A stretch of 10,170 nucleotides of DNA from contig JAWLED010000095.1 in NCBI GenBank assembly GCA_041686235.1, positions 1-10,170 of the forward strand, in the 5' to 3' direction. A model generated the notes under the pieces. That model was given only the letters and a program-made list of their open reading frames with translations, was not told the DNA's origin and made no database searches. Below, piece by piece: positions 1 to 6,970 of this stretch. A program made the translations under genes and the position numbers. Within the stretch, counting starts at the first letter, position 1, and each line of letters starts with the position of its first letter. The DNA comes from JAAAOH01 sp041686235. Its GTDB lineage: Bacteria; Spirochaetota; Spirochaetia; DSM-27196; PWMO01.

Positions 1-197
1 GCTGCCCCAGAAGTTCGACGGATCACGATATCCAAATAGACGCAAGAATGAGGCTGCCCAATAAGACACTGCAGCGGACGCTGCTTTGCTCAGCAACGGC
101 GAGGGTGTTATCCGCGCCCGAGGCTGAGAGCCAAGAGGACCGGCTCCCTCTTGCACTCCTGGACGAGGCGCCGTACCATGTTCCCTGATCGCAGCCC
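1..197. other. Non-coding left edge with no supported gene
   Basis: No convincing gene is visible. The frame of the downstream ParB-like gene is open from the window edge to a TGA at 186-188, but that translation has no recognisable domain, and the only ATG in it (48) would give about 46 residues. The stretch around 55-113 has a vague resemblance to an integron attC site, treated as a finding. No good sigma70 promoter for the gene at 198 was found here. The end of an upstream gene could lie in the first few tens of bases, but nothing supports this. Confidence 0.4.
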
Positions 198-1508
198 ATG
201 CGCAACGAAATCGATCTCCAGAACACCCGCGTCGCTTTTCGGTCGGCGCTCAGGAAAGGACGGAGCGATACGAGCCTTGTCTCGCGTTTGCGAGGTCAGG
301 ATAATCGGATCTTGCTCCTCTCGCACGTTCTCGATTCAGTCTCTGTCTCCGGGGAAACCTACCTCGGCCTCCGGGATGTGAGAGTCGACAGGATAATCGG
401 GACTGAGAACCGCGGAGACGACTTCTCTCGAGATTTCAAGCCGATCGTGACTTGGCTGGGAGAGCGCTGGATGGTCGTCTACGACCTGTTGAACCGCAGC
501 CGGCTCGATGAACCGATTAAGGCATTCGAAGTGGGGGGCTTCCTTTTTGTCCGTGACGGGCATCACCGCGTCTCAGCGGCAAAGGCGCTGGAGGCTATGT
601 ACCTACCTGCAATCGTGACCCGCTACGAGCTTCCGTACGGGCTCCCCCGTGACCTCGACCGCAACACGCTGCCGCTTCTGCAGGCCAAGGCGCGATTCCA
701 CGAGCACACGGGCGTGTTCGATATCCTGGATGAGGACGAGTTCTTTGTGGCGTGTCCCGAGACGTGGGACTGGCTTGAGCGAGAGATATGTGAGTTCAAC
801 AGAGCGTGGTTTCTCCGGCGCTTCGACAGGGAGCCGGAAGACCTGTCCGAGCAGGTGAAAACCTGGTACCAGAATCTCTATCAAAATGCCATTGAGTACA
901 TCCGCAGCAATTCGCTGAGCTATCTCTTTCCCGGCAAACGCGAGACCGACATCTTCATCGAGATGATCCGCCTCTGGAACAGTCATCAGAACCCGGACGG
1001 CATATGGTTGGGCGAGGTCTACGAGGAGTTTCTTGCACGCCAACGTCGCCGTCACATGCTGCTCACACCGGTACAGCTGGTCTCGACCCTCCTGCGGCGG
1101 GCTCTCATGAGTGCGGAAGACGAGTATCGGCGATTTCTTGCAATCAGTCAGGTTGAAGAGTTGATCCCCGAGTTCTGCCCGCTTCCGAAGGAGAAAGGAT
1201 TCTATCGCTTTCTGTACCGGGAACTGGTCCATCGATATGCGGCCGAGCTGAAACCGCGGTACGGGCGGGCCCCGTACATACAAGAGCTTACCCCGGACTG
1301 GTACTACCGGTTCTACGCGCCCGTGGCGCAACTCGCCCGCACACAGGGAAACGCCGCGGACCAGGTGAAGTTCTACATGCGTTTCAGTCGCCGCCATCTG
1401 GATCAGGTGCTCGCCGGTCGGACGGACGTCACCGAGGCACTGAGAGAATATCGGCGGACCGACCGTCGAGGAACCGATCGACCGGCTGAAGGATGCGATC
1501 CGGAATGA
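198..1508 (+). CDS. ParB/Srx-fold N-terminal domain protein of unknown role, 3' end apparently frameshifted
   Basis: The 436-residue reading frame is a stand-alone ParB-like protein, not a chromosome partition ParB. Residues about 58-145 carry the ParB/sulfiredoxin-like core, with the signature DGHHRVSAAKAL at 120-131 preceded by a hydrophobic strand (GGFLFVR, 113-119). A helical middle part follows with WYQNLYQNAIEYIR at 223-236 and FPGKRETDIFIEMIRLW at 244-260. I recognise this arrangement from uncharacterised bacterial ParB-like proteins, often seen in Chloroflexi, whose function is unknown. No HTH domain and no ParA partner are visible. The start is the first ATG after an in-frame TGA at 186-188; there is no clear Shine-Dalgarno, so the start is uncertain. 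The final residues (from about 417, REYRRTDRRGTDRPAEGC) are arginine-rich and look out of frame; see the extension at 1444-1695. The fold call is fairly secure; the biochemical role is not known. Confidence 0.8.
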   Translation: MRNEIDLQNTRVAFRSALRKGRSDTSLVSRLRGQDNRILLLSHVLDSVSVSGETYLGLRDVRVDRIIGTENRGDDFSRDFKPIVTWLGERWMVVYDLLNRSRLDEPIKAFEVGGFLFVRDGHHRVSAAKALEAMYLPAIVTRYELPYGLPRDLDRNTLPLLQAKARFHEHTGVFDILDEDEFFVACPETWDWLEREICEFNRAWFLRRFDREPEDLSEQVKTWYQNLYQNAIEYIRSNSLSYLFPGKRETDIFIEMIRLWNSHQNPDGIWLGEVYEEFLARQRRRHMLLTPVQLVSTLLRRALMSAEDEYRRFLAISQVEELIPEFCPLPKEKGFYRFLYRELVHRYAAELKPRYGRAPYIQELTPDWYYRFYAPVAQLARTQGNAADQVKFYMRFSRRHLDQVLAGRTDVTEALREYRRTDRRGTDRPAEGCDPE

Positions 1509-1695
1509 CGTAACCGATGATTCGGTGAAATCGTCGGTTCCGCGAAGCAGTCACTCCGAGGTGCTCGAAACCGTTGGCCACGACCAACAGGGTTCTCTCG
1601 TCGTCGGGGCGAGTGTCGAACTCTCGGGCCCACGCCCCGAGCCCTCACTTACCAGTGAGCTTGTGCACGCATCCGTTTCCATTCAGCCTGCCTGA
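1444..1695 (+). other. Probable frameshifted C-terminal extension of the ParB-like protein
   Basis: The +1 frame relative to the upstream gene is open for 83 codons, from just after a TGA at 1441-1443 to a TGA at 1693-1695. Its translation begins ENIGGPTVEEPIDRLKDAIR, a balanced amphipathic sequence, and ends SELVHASVSIQPA. About 70 percent of the first 30 codons end in G or C, as expected for this genome. The overlapping end of the annotated frame is instead a run of Arg, Thr and Asp. No ATG and no ribosome binding site opens this frame, so it is unlikely to be a separate gene. Reading through with a one-base correction near 1441-1446 gives a protein of about 498 residues that stops 10 bases before the convergent osmC gene. 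This could be a real disabling mutation, a programmed shift or a sequencing error; I favour error or mutation. Confidence 0.5.
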
Positions 1696-1705
1696 CTCAG
1701 GCGCG

Positions 1706-2125
1706 CTATTTCAGCGTCGCGTTGAGCTTTATATCCACACCGGCCAATGCCTTCGACACCGGGCAGCCGCCTTTGGCCTGCTCTGCCACTTCCTGAAACT
1801 TGGATGCGTCGATGCTCGGTACGGCCGCCGTGGTGGTGAGCTCGATCGTGGTGATAGCGAGCTTCTGCGGATCGAGCAGAACTTTCGCATCCGTGTCGAC
1901 GTACTCGGGCGGGAAGCCGGCCTGCTCGAGGAGGTCGGACAGCGCCATGGAAAAACAGCCGGCATGTGCGGCACCGATGAGCTCTTCCGGATTCGTTCCC
2001 GGTGCTTCCTCGAAGCGGGAGCCGAAGGAGTACCCGCCCTTGTACGCGCCGCTTCCAAGCTCGAGCTCACCCTTTCCCTTCTTTACCGTGTCCGTCCAAA
2101 CTGCGTGTGCTTTTCGCGTGATCAT
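1706..2125 (-). CDS. osmC: OsmC family organic hydroperoxide reductase
   Basis: The 139-residue protein is a thiol-dependent peroxidase of the OsmC/Ohr superfamily that reduces organic hydroperoxides and hydrogen peroxide in the cytoplasm. Hallmarks are all present: the N-terminal strand region with SFGSRFEE (33-40, Arg37), GTNPEELIGAAHAGCFSMAL (43-62) with the peroxidatic Cys57, and KGGCPVSKAL (118-127) with the resolving Cys121. Length and motif order match E. coli OsmC, and the signature segments are nearly identical to it, so this is OsmC rather than Ohr. A GGAGG at 2136-2140 (minus strand) lies 10 bases before the ATG and supports the start. The gene has its own predicted promoter just upstream and follows the sugar operon on the same strand after about 150 bp, so it is probably a separate unit. 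It is convergent with the ParB-like gene. Confidence 0.95.
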   Translation of the reverse strand: MITRKAHAVWTDTVKKGKGELELGSGAYKGGYSFGSRFEEAPGTNPEELIGAAHAGCFSMALSDLLEQAGFPPEYVDTDAKVLLDPQKLAITTIELTTTAAVPSIDASKFQEVAEQAKGGCPVSKALAGVDIKLNATLK

Positions 2126-2148
2126 TGTATAGCTACCTCCGATACATT

Positions 2149-2178
2149 AGAATAATGATTAGGAATGGCCGCCGTCAA
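2149..2178 (-). promoter_or_regulatory. Predicted sigma70-type promoter of osmC
   Basis: On the minus strand a TTGACG (-35, plus-strand positions 2173-2178) is followed after 18 bases by TATTCT (-10, 2149-2154). Transcription would start near 2142, leaving a short leader of roughly 17 bases that contains the GGAGG of osmC. The -35 matches consensus at five of six positions and the -10 at four of six. The assignment comes from sequence match and position only. Confidence 0.5.
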
Positions 2179-2241
2179 CTCTTGGAGCGTGGCCGAGCAA
2201 GCCGTCAATGAGGGCGATTAGGATCGAAACCGGGTGGCGAT

Positions 2242-2259
2242 CGGGGCACTCCCCGTGCC
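2242..2259 (-). terminator. Weak hairpin downstream of the sugar operon, possible terminator
   Basis: About 20-40 bases past the stop codon of the glycosyltransferase-like gene there are two mutually exclusive short stems: CGGGG/CCCCG around a 4-base loop (2242-2255) and GGCAC/GTGCC around a 5-base loop (2245-2259). No run of U follows on the minus strand, so it is not a classical Rho-independent terminator. It may slow polymerase or mark a Rho-dependent end; read-through into osmC is possible. Confidence 0.25.
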
Positions 2260-2279
2260 GGGCCGGCTGGTTCTCCACG

Positions 2280-3818
2280 CTACCGCTCGGTAAACCGCTT
2301 GCCCGTGGCCAGCTCCACGCAGCGATAGCCGCCGTCGTACACGCCCGCGTGCTTGTTTGCCACGATGCGGTCGCAGTAGAGCCGCAGCAGATCCTCTTCT
2401 TCGGTGAGAAGGTCGATGGCCTGCAGGGTTTCCGGTATGTTTCCGGTTTCGACCGTTCCGTCGCCGAGTTCCGCCGATCGAATGGCTCCCCACTTCTCGT
2501 GGCCGCCAACCCGTTTGTTGAAGATTTTCGGTACCGGGTAGAACGCCAGCTCGCTCGGCTTGGTGATCATGACATCGACAACGCGCATGAGATAGTTCGT
2601 GGCATACACGGCATGAAAGGTCGTATCGAAGAGCATAACGTGAAGGCCCGTTGCTTCCTTGGTGCGGATCTGGTCCACCATCTCTTTCGCGCTCTCCCAG
2701 GAGAAATGGGTTTTCACCATGCTCCTCGCATCACCGAGGGCCTCCTGAAGCCACTCCCAGTTGTCGCGGTGGTCGCCGAGGTTCACGAACAGCGCAAGCT
2801 CACCACTGCGGATCCGTGGAACACAGTGGTCGATGACCGCTTTGAAGAGCTCCCGCTGTGCGCCGGCGCCACCCATGGTTATGAGAAACCGCCGAGGCTC
2901 ACCGGCTTCCAGACGCCGGATGCGCTCGCCACAATCGGCCTCTATGTTGGAAACGATTTCGTGGTCGACGTGGTGGCCCACGTAGTGCACGGCATCGGAG
3001 GGAACCGGGGATAGCAGCCTCCCTTTGTCGTCGAAGCCGCGTTTGGTGCGGAACCCATAATAGGCGGACGGGGACTGAATGCCGTGCTTCGCGCCTTCCG
3101 TTAGCTGGAAGGCCATTGGCCAGTTATCAAAAACCATGTCGACGACGTTGGTCATCCCGCCTGCAACCGCCCCCATACAGTTCCACATGTGGGCCGTCAG
3201 CGTTGGCGTTTGGGCCGGGACGGCCTCGTGGAGGTTCCGAAACAGCTCGCTCATCTTGTAGTCTTTGATGTTGGTTTTTACGAAGCGCCAGGGCCACCCG
3301 ACGATCCACCAGTTCAAGAACGCATTGAGAAGCGGAAGTGAGCGCTCTCCGGTGGTTACCTTTTCCCAAACGTGGCGGTTGAAGAGGTCGCTTTTCTGCG
3401 AGATGCGCGAGAAGCGGCTGTAGCCGGAATTGCAGTAGTTGATAACATCGGAGGTGATGCCGCGGATGCCGAGCAGGTCCAGCCACACGGGCGTATAGCC
3501 CATGGCCGCGGCGCAGGAGGCGCCCGCCATGGCGATCCGGTAGTGACCGAACCCCATGCGCACAGTACTCGTTATGACGTGGCGCTCGGGGTCGAGCTGT
3601 TGCCCCTCACCGTCGACAACGTCTTCGGCGCGAACCAGCTCCTTCAGGCCCCACTCGCCGCCGAAGAGATCGTTATCGCGCACGCGAAGCTCATAGCGCT
3701 CGTCGGGGTCGTAGTTGAAGCGCCGGATGAACATACGCTGCCAGCGCTCGACTGCTGCGGACTGTCGTTTTGTAATGGTGCTCCCGAAGAGCGCGTACCT
3801 GCCGTTTGTCTTTTCCAT
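2280..3818 (-). CDS. GT-B-fold glycosyltransferase-like protein (MurG / MGDG synthase type), last gene of the sugar ABC operon
   Basis: The 512-residue protein has two halves typical of a GT-B glycosyltransferase. An N-terminal extension of about 80 residues precedes STVRMGFGHYRIAMA (84-98), which resembles the acceptor-side G-x-GH loop of GT28 enzymes (MurG, monogalactosyl- and diglucosyl-diacylglycerol synthases). The second half opens with FLITMGGAGAQRELF (311-325), like the MurG GG-x-GA loop, and has ITKPSELAFYPVP (418-430), resembling the sugar-nucleotide-binding TKPGG-x-T-x-E region. There is no signal peptide or clear membrane span, so it is probably cytosolic or membrane-peripheral. 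The gene starts 18 bases after permease 2 and is surely co-transcribed with it; its ribosome binding site is weak (GAAGAAG directly before the ATG), and Met29 is an alternative start. The fold assignment rests on motifs only; donor and acceptor are unknown. A glycoside phosphorylase or epimerase-like enzyme seems less likely. Confidence 0.6.
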   Translation of the reverse strand: MEKTNGRYALFGSTITKRQSAAVERWQRMFIRRFNYDPDERYELRVRDNDLFGGEWGLKELVRAEDVVDGEGQQLDPERHVITSTVRMGFGHYRIAMAGASCAAAMGYTPVWLDLLGIRGITSDVINYCNSGYSRFSRISQKSDLFNRHVWEKVTTGERSLPLLNAFLNWWIVGWPWRFVKTNIKDYKMSELFRNLHEAVPAQTPTLTAHMWNCMGAVAGGMTNVVDMVFDNWPMAFQLTEGAKHGIQSPSAYYGFRTKRGFDDKGRLLSPVPSDAVHYVGHHVDHEIVSNIEADCGERIRRLEAGEPRRFLITMGGAGAQRELFKAVIDHCVPRIRSGELALFVNLGDHRDNWEWLQEALGDARSMVKTHFSWESAKEMVDQIRTKEATGLHVMLFDTTFHAVYATNYLMRVVDVMITKPSELAFYPVPKIFNKRVGGHEKWGAIRSAELGDGTVETGNIPETLQAIDLLTEEEDLLRLYCDRIVANKHAGVYDGGYRCVELATGKRFTER

Positions 3819-3836
3819 CTTCTTCGCGGTGTTGTT

Positions 3837-4676
3837 CTATTTGCTCGAGCCGAGGGTGAGTCCTGCAATGAAGTAGCGCTGCAGAAACACGAAGACGAAG
3901 AGCGTCGGTATGGTTGCCATGAGCGCCCCGGATATGATGACGGTCCAGTCCTGCACGTACTGCCCCTGCAGGATCGCAAGGCCGGTCGTCACCGGCATTT
4001 TCCCTGAGCTGCGGATGAGGATCAGCGCCCACAGGTAGTCGTTGAAGATCCACGTGAACTCGAGGGTGGCAACGGCGGCAAAAGCCGGAACGGTGAGGGG
4101 GATCATGATGGACCACCAGATGCGAAGCTCCGAGGCCCCGTCCAGCACGGCCGACTCCATGAGCTGTATGGGCACGGTCATCATGTAGTTGCGTAACACA
4201 AAGGTACAGAAGCCGAGCTGAAAGGCGATGTGAATGGCGATAACGGCCGAATAGGTGTCGTAGATGCCGAGCGCATCCGAGAGTCGGAAGACGGGCAGCA
4301 GCAGGATCTGAAACGGGAGCATGGTCCCACCGACGAACAGAAAATAGAACGCAAGCCTTCCCTTGAACTTGAAGCGCGCAAGCGCATAGGCCGCAAGCGA
4401 GGACAGCGCCAGGGTACCGAAGAGAGACGGGATGGTGATGATGAAGCTGTTCGGGAGGTATATGTCGAGATTCCCTCGGCTCCAGGCATCCGCAAAACTC
4501 TGCAACGATATGGTCTCCGGAAGTGCGAGGAATCCGTTGGTGAGAATGTCTTCGTTGGTCCTGAACGAGGTGATAAACGCCACGACCAGGGGGACAAGCC
4601 ATATGAGGACGAGAATGGAGATTAGGGCGAACAGCACGGCTCGCATGGTGGGCGAAAAGGAGCGGGTGTCAGCCAT
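3837..4676 (-). CDS. Sugar ABC transporter permease 2 (CUT1, MalG/LacG/MsmG type)
   Basis: The 279-residue inner-membrane protein is the second permease of a CUT1 carbohydrate importer (BPD_transp_1 family). About six hydrophobic spans are visible, the clearest near residues 13-34, 77-99, 108-130, 142-162, 197-220 and 243-266. The cytoplasmic EAA loop that docks the ATPase is at 174-193 (ESAVLDGASELRIWWSIMIP), with the invariant DGA. The C-terminus LQRYFIAGLTLGSSK is typical of MalG-type subunits. The start codon lies inside the end of permease 1 (8-bp overlap) and is preceded by a good GGGAGGAAA ribosome binding site, indicating translational coupling. It should form a heterodimer with permease 1. 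Substrate cannot be read from the permease itself; the nearby GH36 gene suggests an alpha-galactoside. Confidence 0.93.
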   Translation of the reverse strand: MADTRSFSPTMRAVLFALISILVLIWLVPLVVAFITSFRTNEDILTNGFLALPETISLQSFADAWSRGNLDIYLPNSFIITIPSLFGTLALSSLAAYALARFKFKGRLAFYFLFVGGTMLPFQILLLPVFRLSDALGIYDTYSAVIAIHIAFQLGFCTFVLRNYMMTVPIQLMESAVLDGASELRIWWSIMIPLTVPAFAAVATLEFTWIFNDYLWALILIRSSGKMPVTTGLAILQGQYVQDWTVIISGALMATIPTLFVFVFLQRYFIAGLTLGSSK

Positions 4677-5553
4677 TTGTTTCCTCCCGCACGATGCGTG
4701 TGAGATAGAATACGATGAACGCGGCGCTGATCATGAAAAGCACCACCGATATGGCGGCCCCATAGCCCATCCTGTAATTGTTGAAGGCCTGTATGTACAT
4801 ATAGTTGGCGAGCACGCTTGAAGAGTTGAACGGCCCCCCGCGGGTCATGACCGAAACGAGGTCGAAGGCACGTAATGAGTCGATGATGCTTATGACAATG
4901 ACGACGACCGTGACCGGCGCGAGTTGCGGCAGAATCACGTTGAAAAAGCGCTGCACCGCATTTGCCCCGTCGACATGAGAAGCGTCGATGAGGTTCCTGT
5001 CGATGCTTTGAAGCCCGGCGAGGTAGAGTACCATGACGTAGCCGACCTGTCGCCACACCGCGACGGTGATAACCGCCTCCATGACAACCTCCGGCTCGCT
5101 GAGCCACCCGCGGGCCAGGTCCCCGAGTCCGACCTGTCGAAGTACGGTGTTTATCAGACCGGAGCCCGGATTGTACAGCCACGACCACACGAGGCCGCTG
5201 ACGACCAGTGAGAGCACCATGGGTGCGAAGAAACATGCCTTGAAGAACTTTGATCCCGGTATGTCTCGATTCAGACTCATGGCGATGAACAGTCCCATGA
5301 CAATGGGAATGGTCATAAACACGGCAATCCACTCCAGGTTGTTCCAGAGACTGGTGTAAAAAACCGGATCCGTGATAAGGCGCCTGAAGTTGGCAAGTCC
5401 GATGAACTGCGGAGCGCTGAAGCCGTCCCACTTCGTCAAACTCAGATAGAAGCTGTAGAACATGGGCCCGATGACCCAGATCATGTAGATAATCACCGGC
5501 ACCGCGAGAAACAGATATGGCGTTAGTGTCGTTCGCAGTTTTGCTTTATTCAT
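4669..5553 (-). CDS. Sugar ABC transporter permease 1 (CUT1, MalF/LacF/MsmF type)
   Basis: The 294-residue inner-membrane permease is of the UgpA/LacF/MsmF type. The N-terminus (LRTTLTPYLFLAVPVIIYMI, 6-25) is the usual first span. Further spans lie near 73-93, 107-127, 158-180, 210-228 and 265-284. The EAA loop is at about 188-209 (LIDASHVDGANAVQRFFNVI), with the conserved DGA followed by the I-LPQL motif. TRGGP at 237-241 is a common family motif before the last periplasmic loop. It follows the binding-protein gene by 67 bp and overlaps permease 2. The ribosome binding site is poor (no purine-rich box in the 15 bases before ATG), and a strong hairpin stands 16 bases upstream, so this gene is probably expressed at a lower level than the binding protein, as is common for such operons. 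Confidence 0.94.
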   Translation of the reverse strand: MNKAKLRTTLTPYLFLAVPVIIYMIWVIGPMFYSFYLSLTKWDGFSAPQFIGLANFRRLITDPVFYTSLWNNLEWIAVFMTIPIVMGLFIAMSLNRDIPGSKFFKACFFAPMVLSLVVSGLVWSWLYNPGSGLINTVLRQVGLGDLARGWLSEPEVVMEAVITVAVWRQVGYVMVLYLAGLQSIDRNLIDASHVDGANAVQRFFNVILPQLAPVTVVVIVISIIDSLRAFDLVSVMTRGGPFNSSSVLANYMYIQAFNNYRMGYGAAISVVLFMISAAFIVFYLTRIVREETNG

Positions 5554-5568
5554 AATGGATTCAAATTG

Positions 5569-5595
5569 AGGGCCGGCCGACGGCCGGCCGGCCCT
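5569..5595 (-). repeat. Perfect 11-bp inverted repeat (hairpin) between the binding protein and permease genes
   Basis: AGGGCCGGCCG (5569-5579) and CGGCCGGCCCT (5585-5595) are exact inverted repeats separated by 5 bases, giving a very stable GC-only stem apart from one closing A-T pair. It contains three copies, two of them overlapping, of the octamer GGCCGGCC. There is no U-tract downstream, so it is unlikely to be a full terminator. Hairpins in this position in binding-protein operons (the malE-malF region is the known model) protect the upstream mRNA from 3' decay and lower permease expression; that role is inferred here. Confidence 0.75.
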
Positions 5596-5620
5596 ACCAG
5601 CTTAAGTTGGAGATTGCGGG

Positions 5621-6937
5621 CTACTCTTCCTCGTCTTCCTCGAACAGGCGTTGCCTGGTTTCCTCGAGCTCCTGCAGGACCTCGTCGGTTTTCTCAGGAG
5701 TCGGATCGGACCAGAACTCCATGAACCCGTCCATGCCGGCGTCCGCCATTTCCGGTGTGGTGTCTCGGTCGTAGAACTGTGCGACGTAGTCGGCGCCGTC
5801 GAGCAGGCGGCGGCCCTTGATCTGGTTCTCGTTGTAGACGTCGTCGGGCACGTTATTGTTGGTCACCAGGCGGCCGAGGTCTTCAGCCATCTTGGTCTGC
5901 ACCTCTTCGGAACCGAAGTATGCCAAGAGCTCTTTGCCGAGCTCGGCGTGCTGCGCATCGGCGGCCATCAAATAGCCGTCGGTCGGTGCATCTTCACCCA
6001 CGGGTACGTCGGGATCGATGATGGGGAAACGGAAGAAGTCGAGCTTCTCCACGTCTTCCTCCGGATAGGAGTCGCGGATGAAGTCGCCCATGAGATACAT
6101 CGCTGCCTCTCCGTTGTTCATGAAGGGAATGGCCTCCGCCCACGCATAGGATGCGGGATCTTCGATGAAGTAGTCATTCTCGATGAGCGGCGCCCAATAA
6201 TCGTTGAAGACCGTCTTCACCCGCTCGTCGGTGTAGCTTTCCTTGCCGAGCATGAGATCGATGTGGAACTCCGGGCCGTTGACGCGCATGTTCAGGTAGT
6301 CGAACCAAGCTGCAGCAGTCCAGCGGTACTTGGTGCCGACGGTAAAGGGCGTCACGCCGTTGGACTTGAGCTCCTCGGCGACATCCATGAGCTCGTCCCA
6401 GGTCTCCGGGACCTCGATGTCGTACTCCTCGAAGACCTCTGTGTTGTAGTAGATGGCCCACCAGTAGTAGTTAGTCGGCAGGAAGTACTGATTCCCATCC
6501 ACGGTGCTCATCGCCTGGAAGCCTTTGGGGTAGTCCTCGTTCCAGCCCTGCTCCTCCCAGAGATCGCTGATGTCCATGATGAGGCCGCGGTCGATGAAAA
6601 ACCGGGCCCGATTTCCGGCAAACCAGGTCATCACATCCGGCGGCGTAGAAGAGGTCAGGTAGGCGCGAATGGCCTGCTTGAAGTCCTCGTGGGCCACGGT
6701 GCTGTGGACGATCTCGGCGTCGGGGTTCTGCTCGTTGAATTGCTCAACGACCTCGGCGTCGAACTCCCGCGGCTCGGGGTCGCTCATGTAGGAGTTATAG
6801 ATGACGATGCTGGAGCCTTCTTCGCCTTCCGCCGCTGCCTCGCCCTGGCCCCCTGCGGCCAGATCGTTCGGGACGAAGACGGCGAGAAGCACGAAAACAG
6901 CCAGAAGCGGGGTAAACAGTCTCAGTGCTCTACTCAT
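5621..6937 (-). CDS. Extracellular sugar-binding protein of a CUT1 ABC transporter
   Basis: The 438-residue protein is a family 1 extracellular solute-binding protein (MalE/MsmE type) that captures sugar in the periplasm and delivers it to the two permeases encoded next. Residues 1-28 form a signal peptide with a basic start (MSRALR), a hydrophobic core (LFTPLLAVFVLLAVFV) and a likely cut after DLA. The mature N-terminus AGGQGEAAAEGEEG is a low-complexity linker, then SSIVIYNSY (42-50) starts the first lobe. TSSTPPDVMTWFAGNRARFF and NYYWWAIYYNTEVFEEY are typical of this family and supply aromatic residues for sugar stacking. There is no lipobox and no cysteine anywhere, so it should be soluble in the periplasm. 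It is very acidic, ending in EEDEEE. An AAAGGAGG ribosome binding site eight bases before ATG is the strongest in the operon, matching the need for excess binding protein. The sugar is inferred from context only. Confidence 0.93.
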   Translation of the reverse strand: MSRALRLFTPLLAVFVLLAVFVPNDLAAGGQGEAAAEGEEGSSIVIYNSYMSDPEPREFDAEVVEQFNEQNPDAEIVHSTVAHEDFKQAIRAYLTSSTPPDVMTWFAGNRARFFIDRGLIMDISDLWEEQGWNEDYPKGFQAMSTVDGNQYFLPTNYYWWAIYYNTEVFEEYDIEVPETWDELMDVAEELKSNGVTPFTVGTKYRWTAAAWFDYLNMRVNGPEFHIDLMLGKESYTDERVKTVFNDYWAPLIENDYFIEDPASYAWAEAIPFMNNGEAAMYLMGDFIRDSYPEEDVEKLDFFRFPIIDPDVPVGEDAPTDGYLMAADAQHAELGKELLAYFGSEEVQTKMAEDLGRLVTNNNVPDDVYNENQIKGRRLLDGADYVAQFYDRDTTPEMADAGMDGFMEFWSDPTPEKTDEVLQELEETRQRLFEEDEEE

Positions 6938-6970
6938 AGGGAAATCCTCCTTTGATTTCTCACGATAAGA

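Noticed and set aside
603..1397. 264-codon open frame on the minus strand inside the ParB-like gene
   Set aside because: Antisense shadow of a gene with recognisable motifs; no domain and no supporting ribosome site.
2159..2509. 116-codon minus-strand frame at the end of the glycosyltransferase-like gene
   Set aside because: Out of frame with the real gene, rich in Arg, Ser and Pro, no recognisable motif.
3691..4602. 303-codon frame on the minus strand overlapping permease 2
   Set aside because: Same-strand out-of-frame translation, rich in His, Arg and Pro with no membrane spans; permease 2 in the other frame is clearly real.
5651..6955. Long open frame (434 codons) on the plus strand, antisense to the binding protein
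   Set aside because: It exactly shadows the binding-protein gene, has no domain, and its Val/Leu/His/Gly-rich composition is that of antisense translation of an acidic GC-rich protein.
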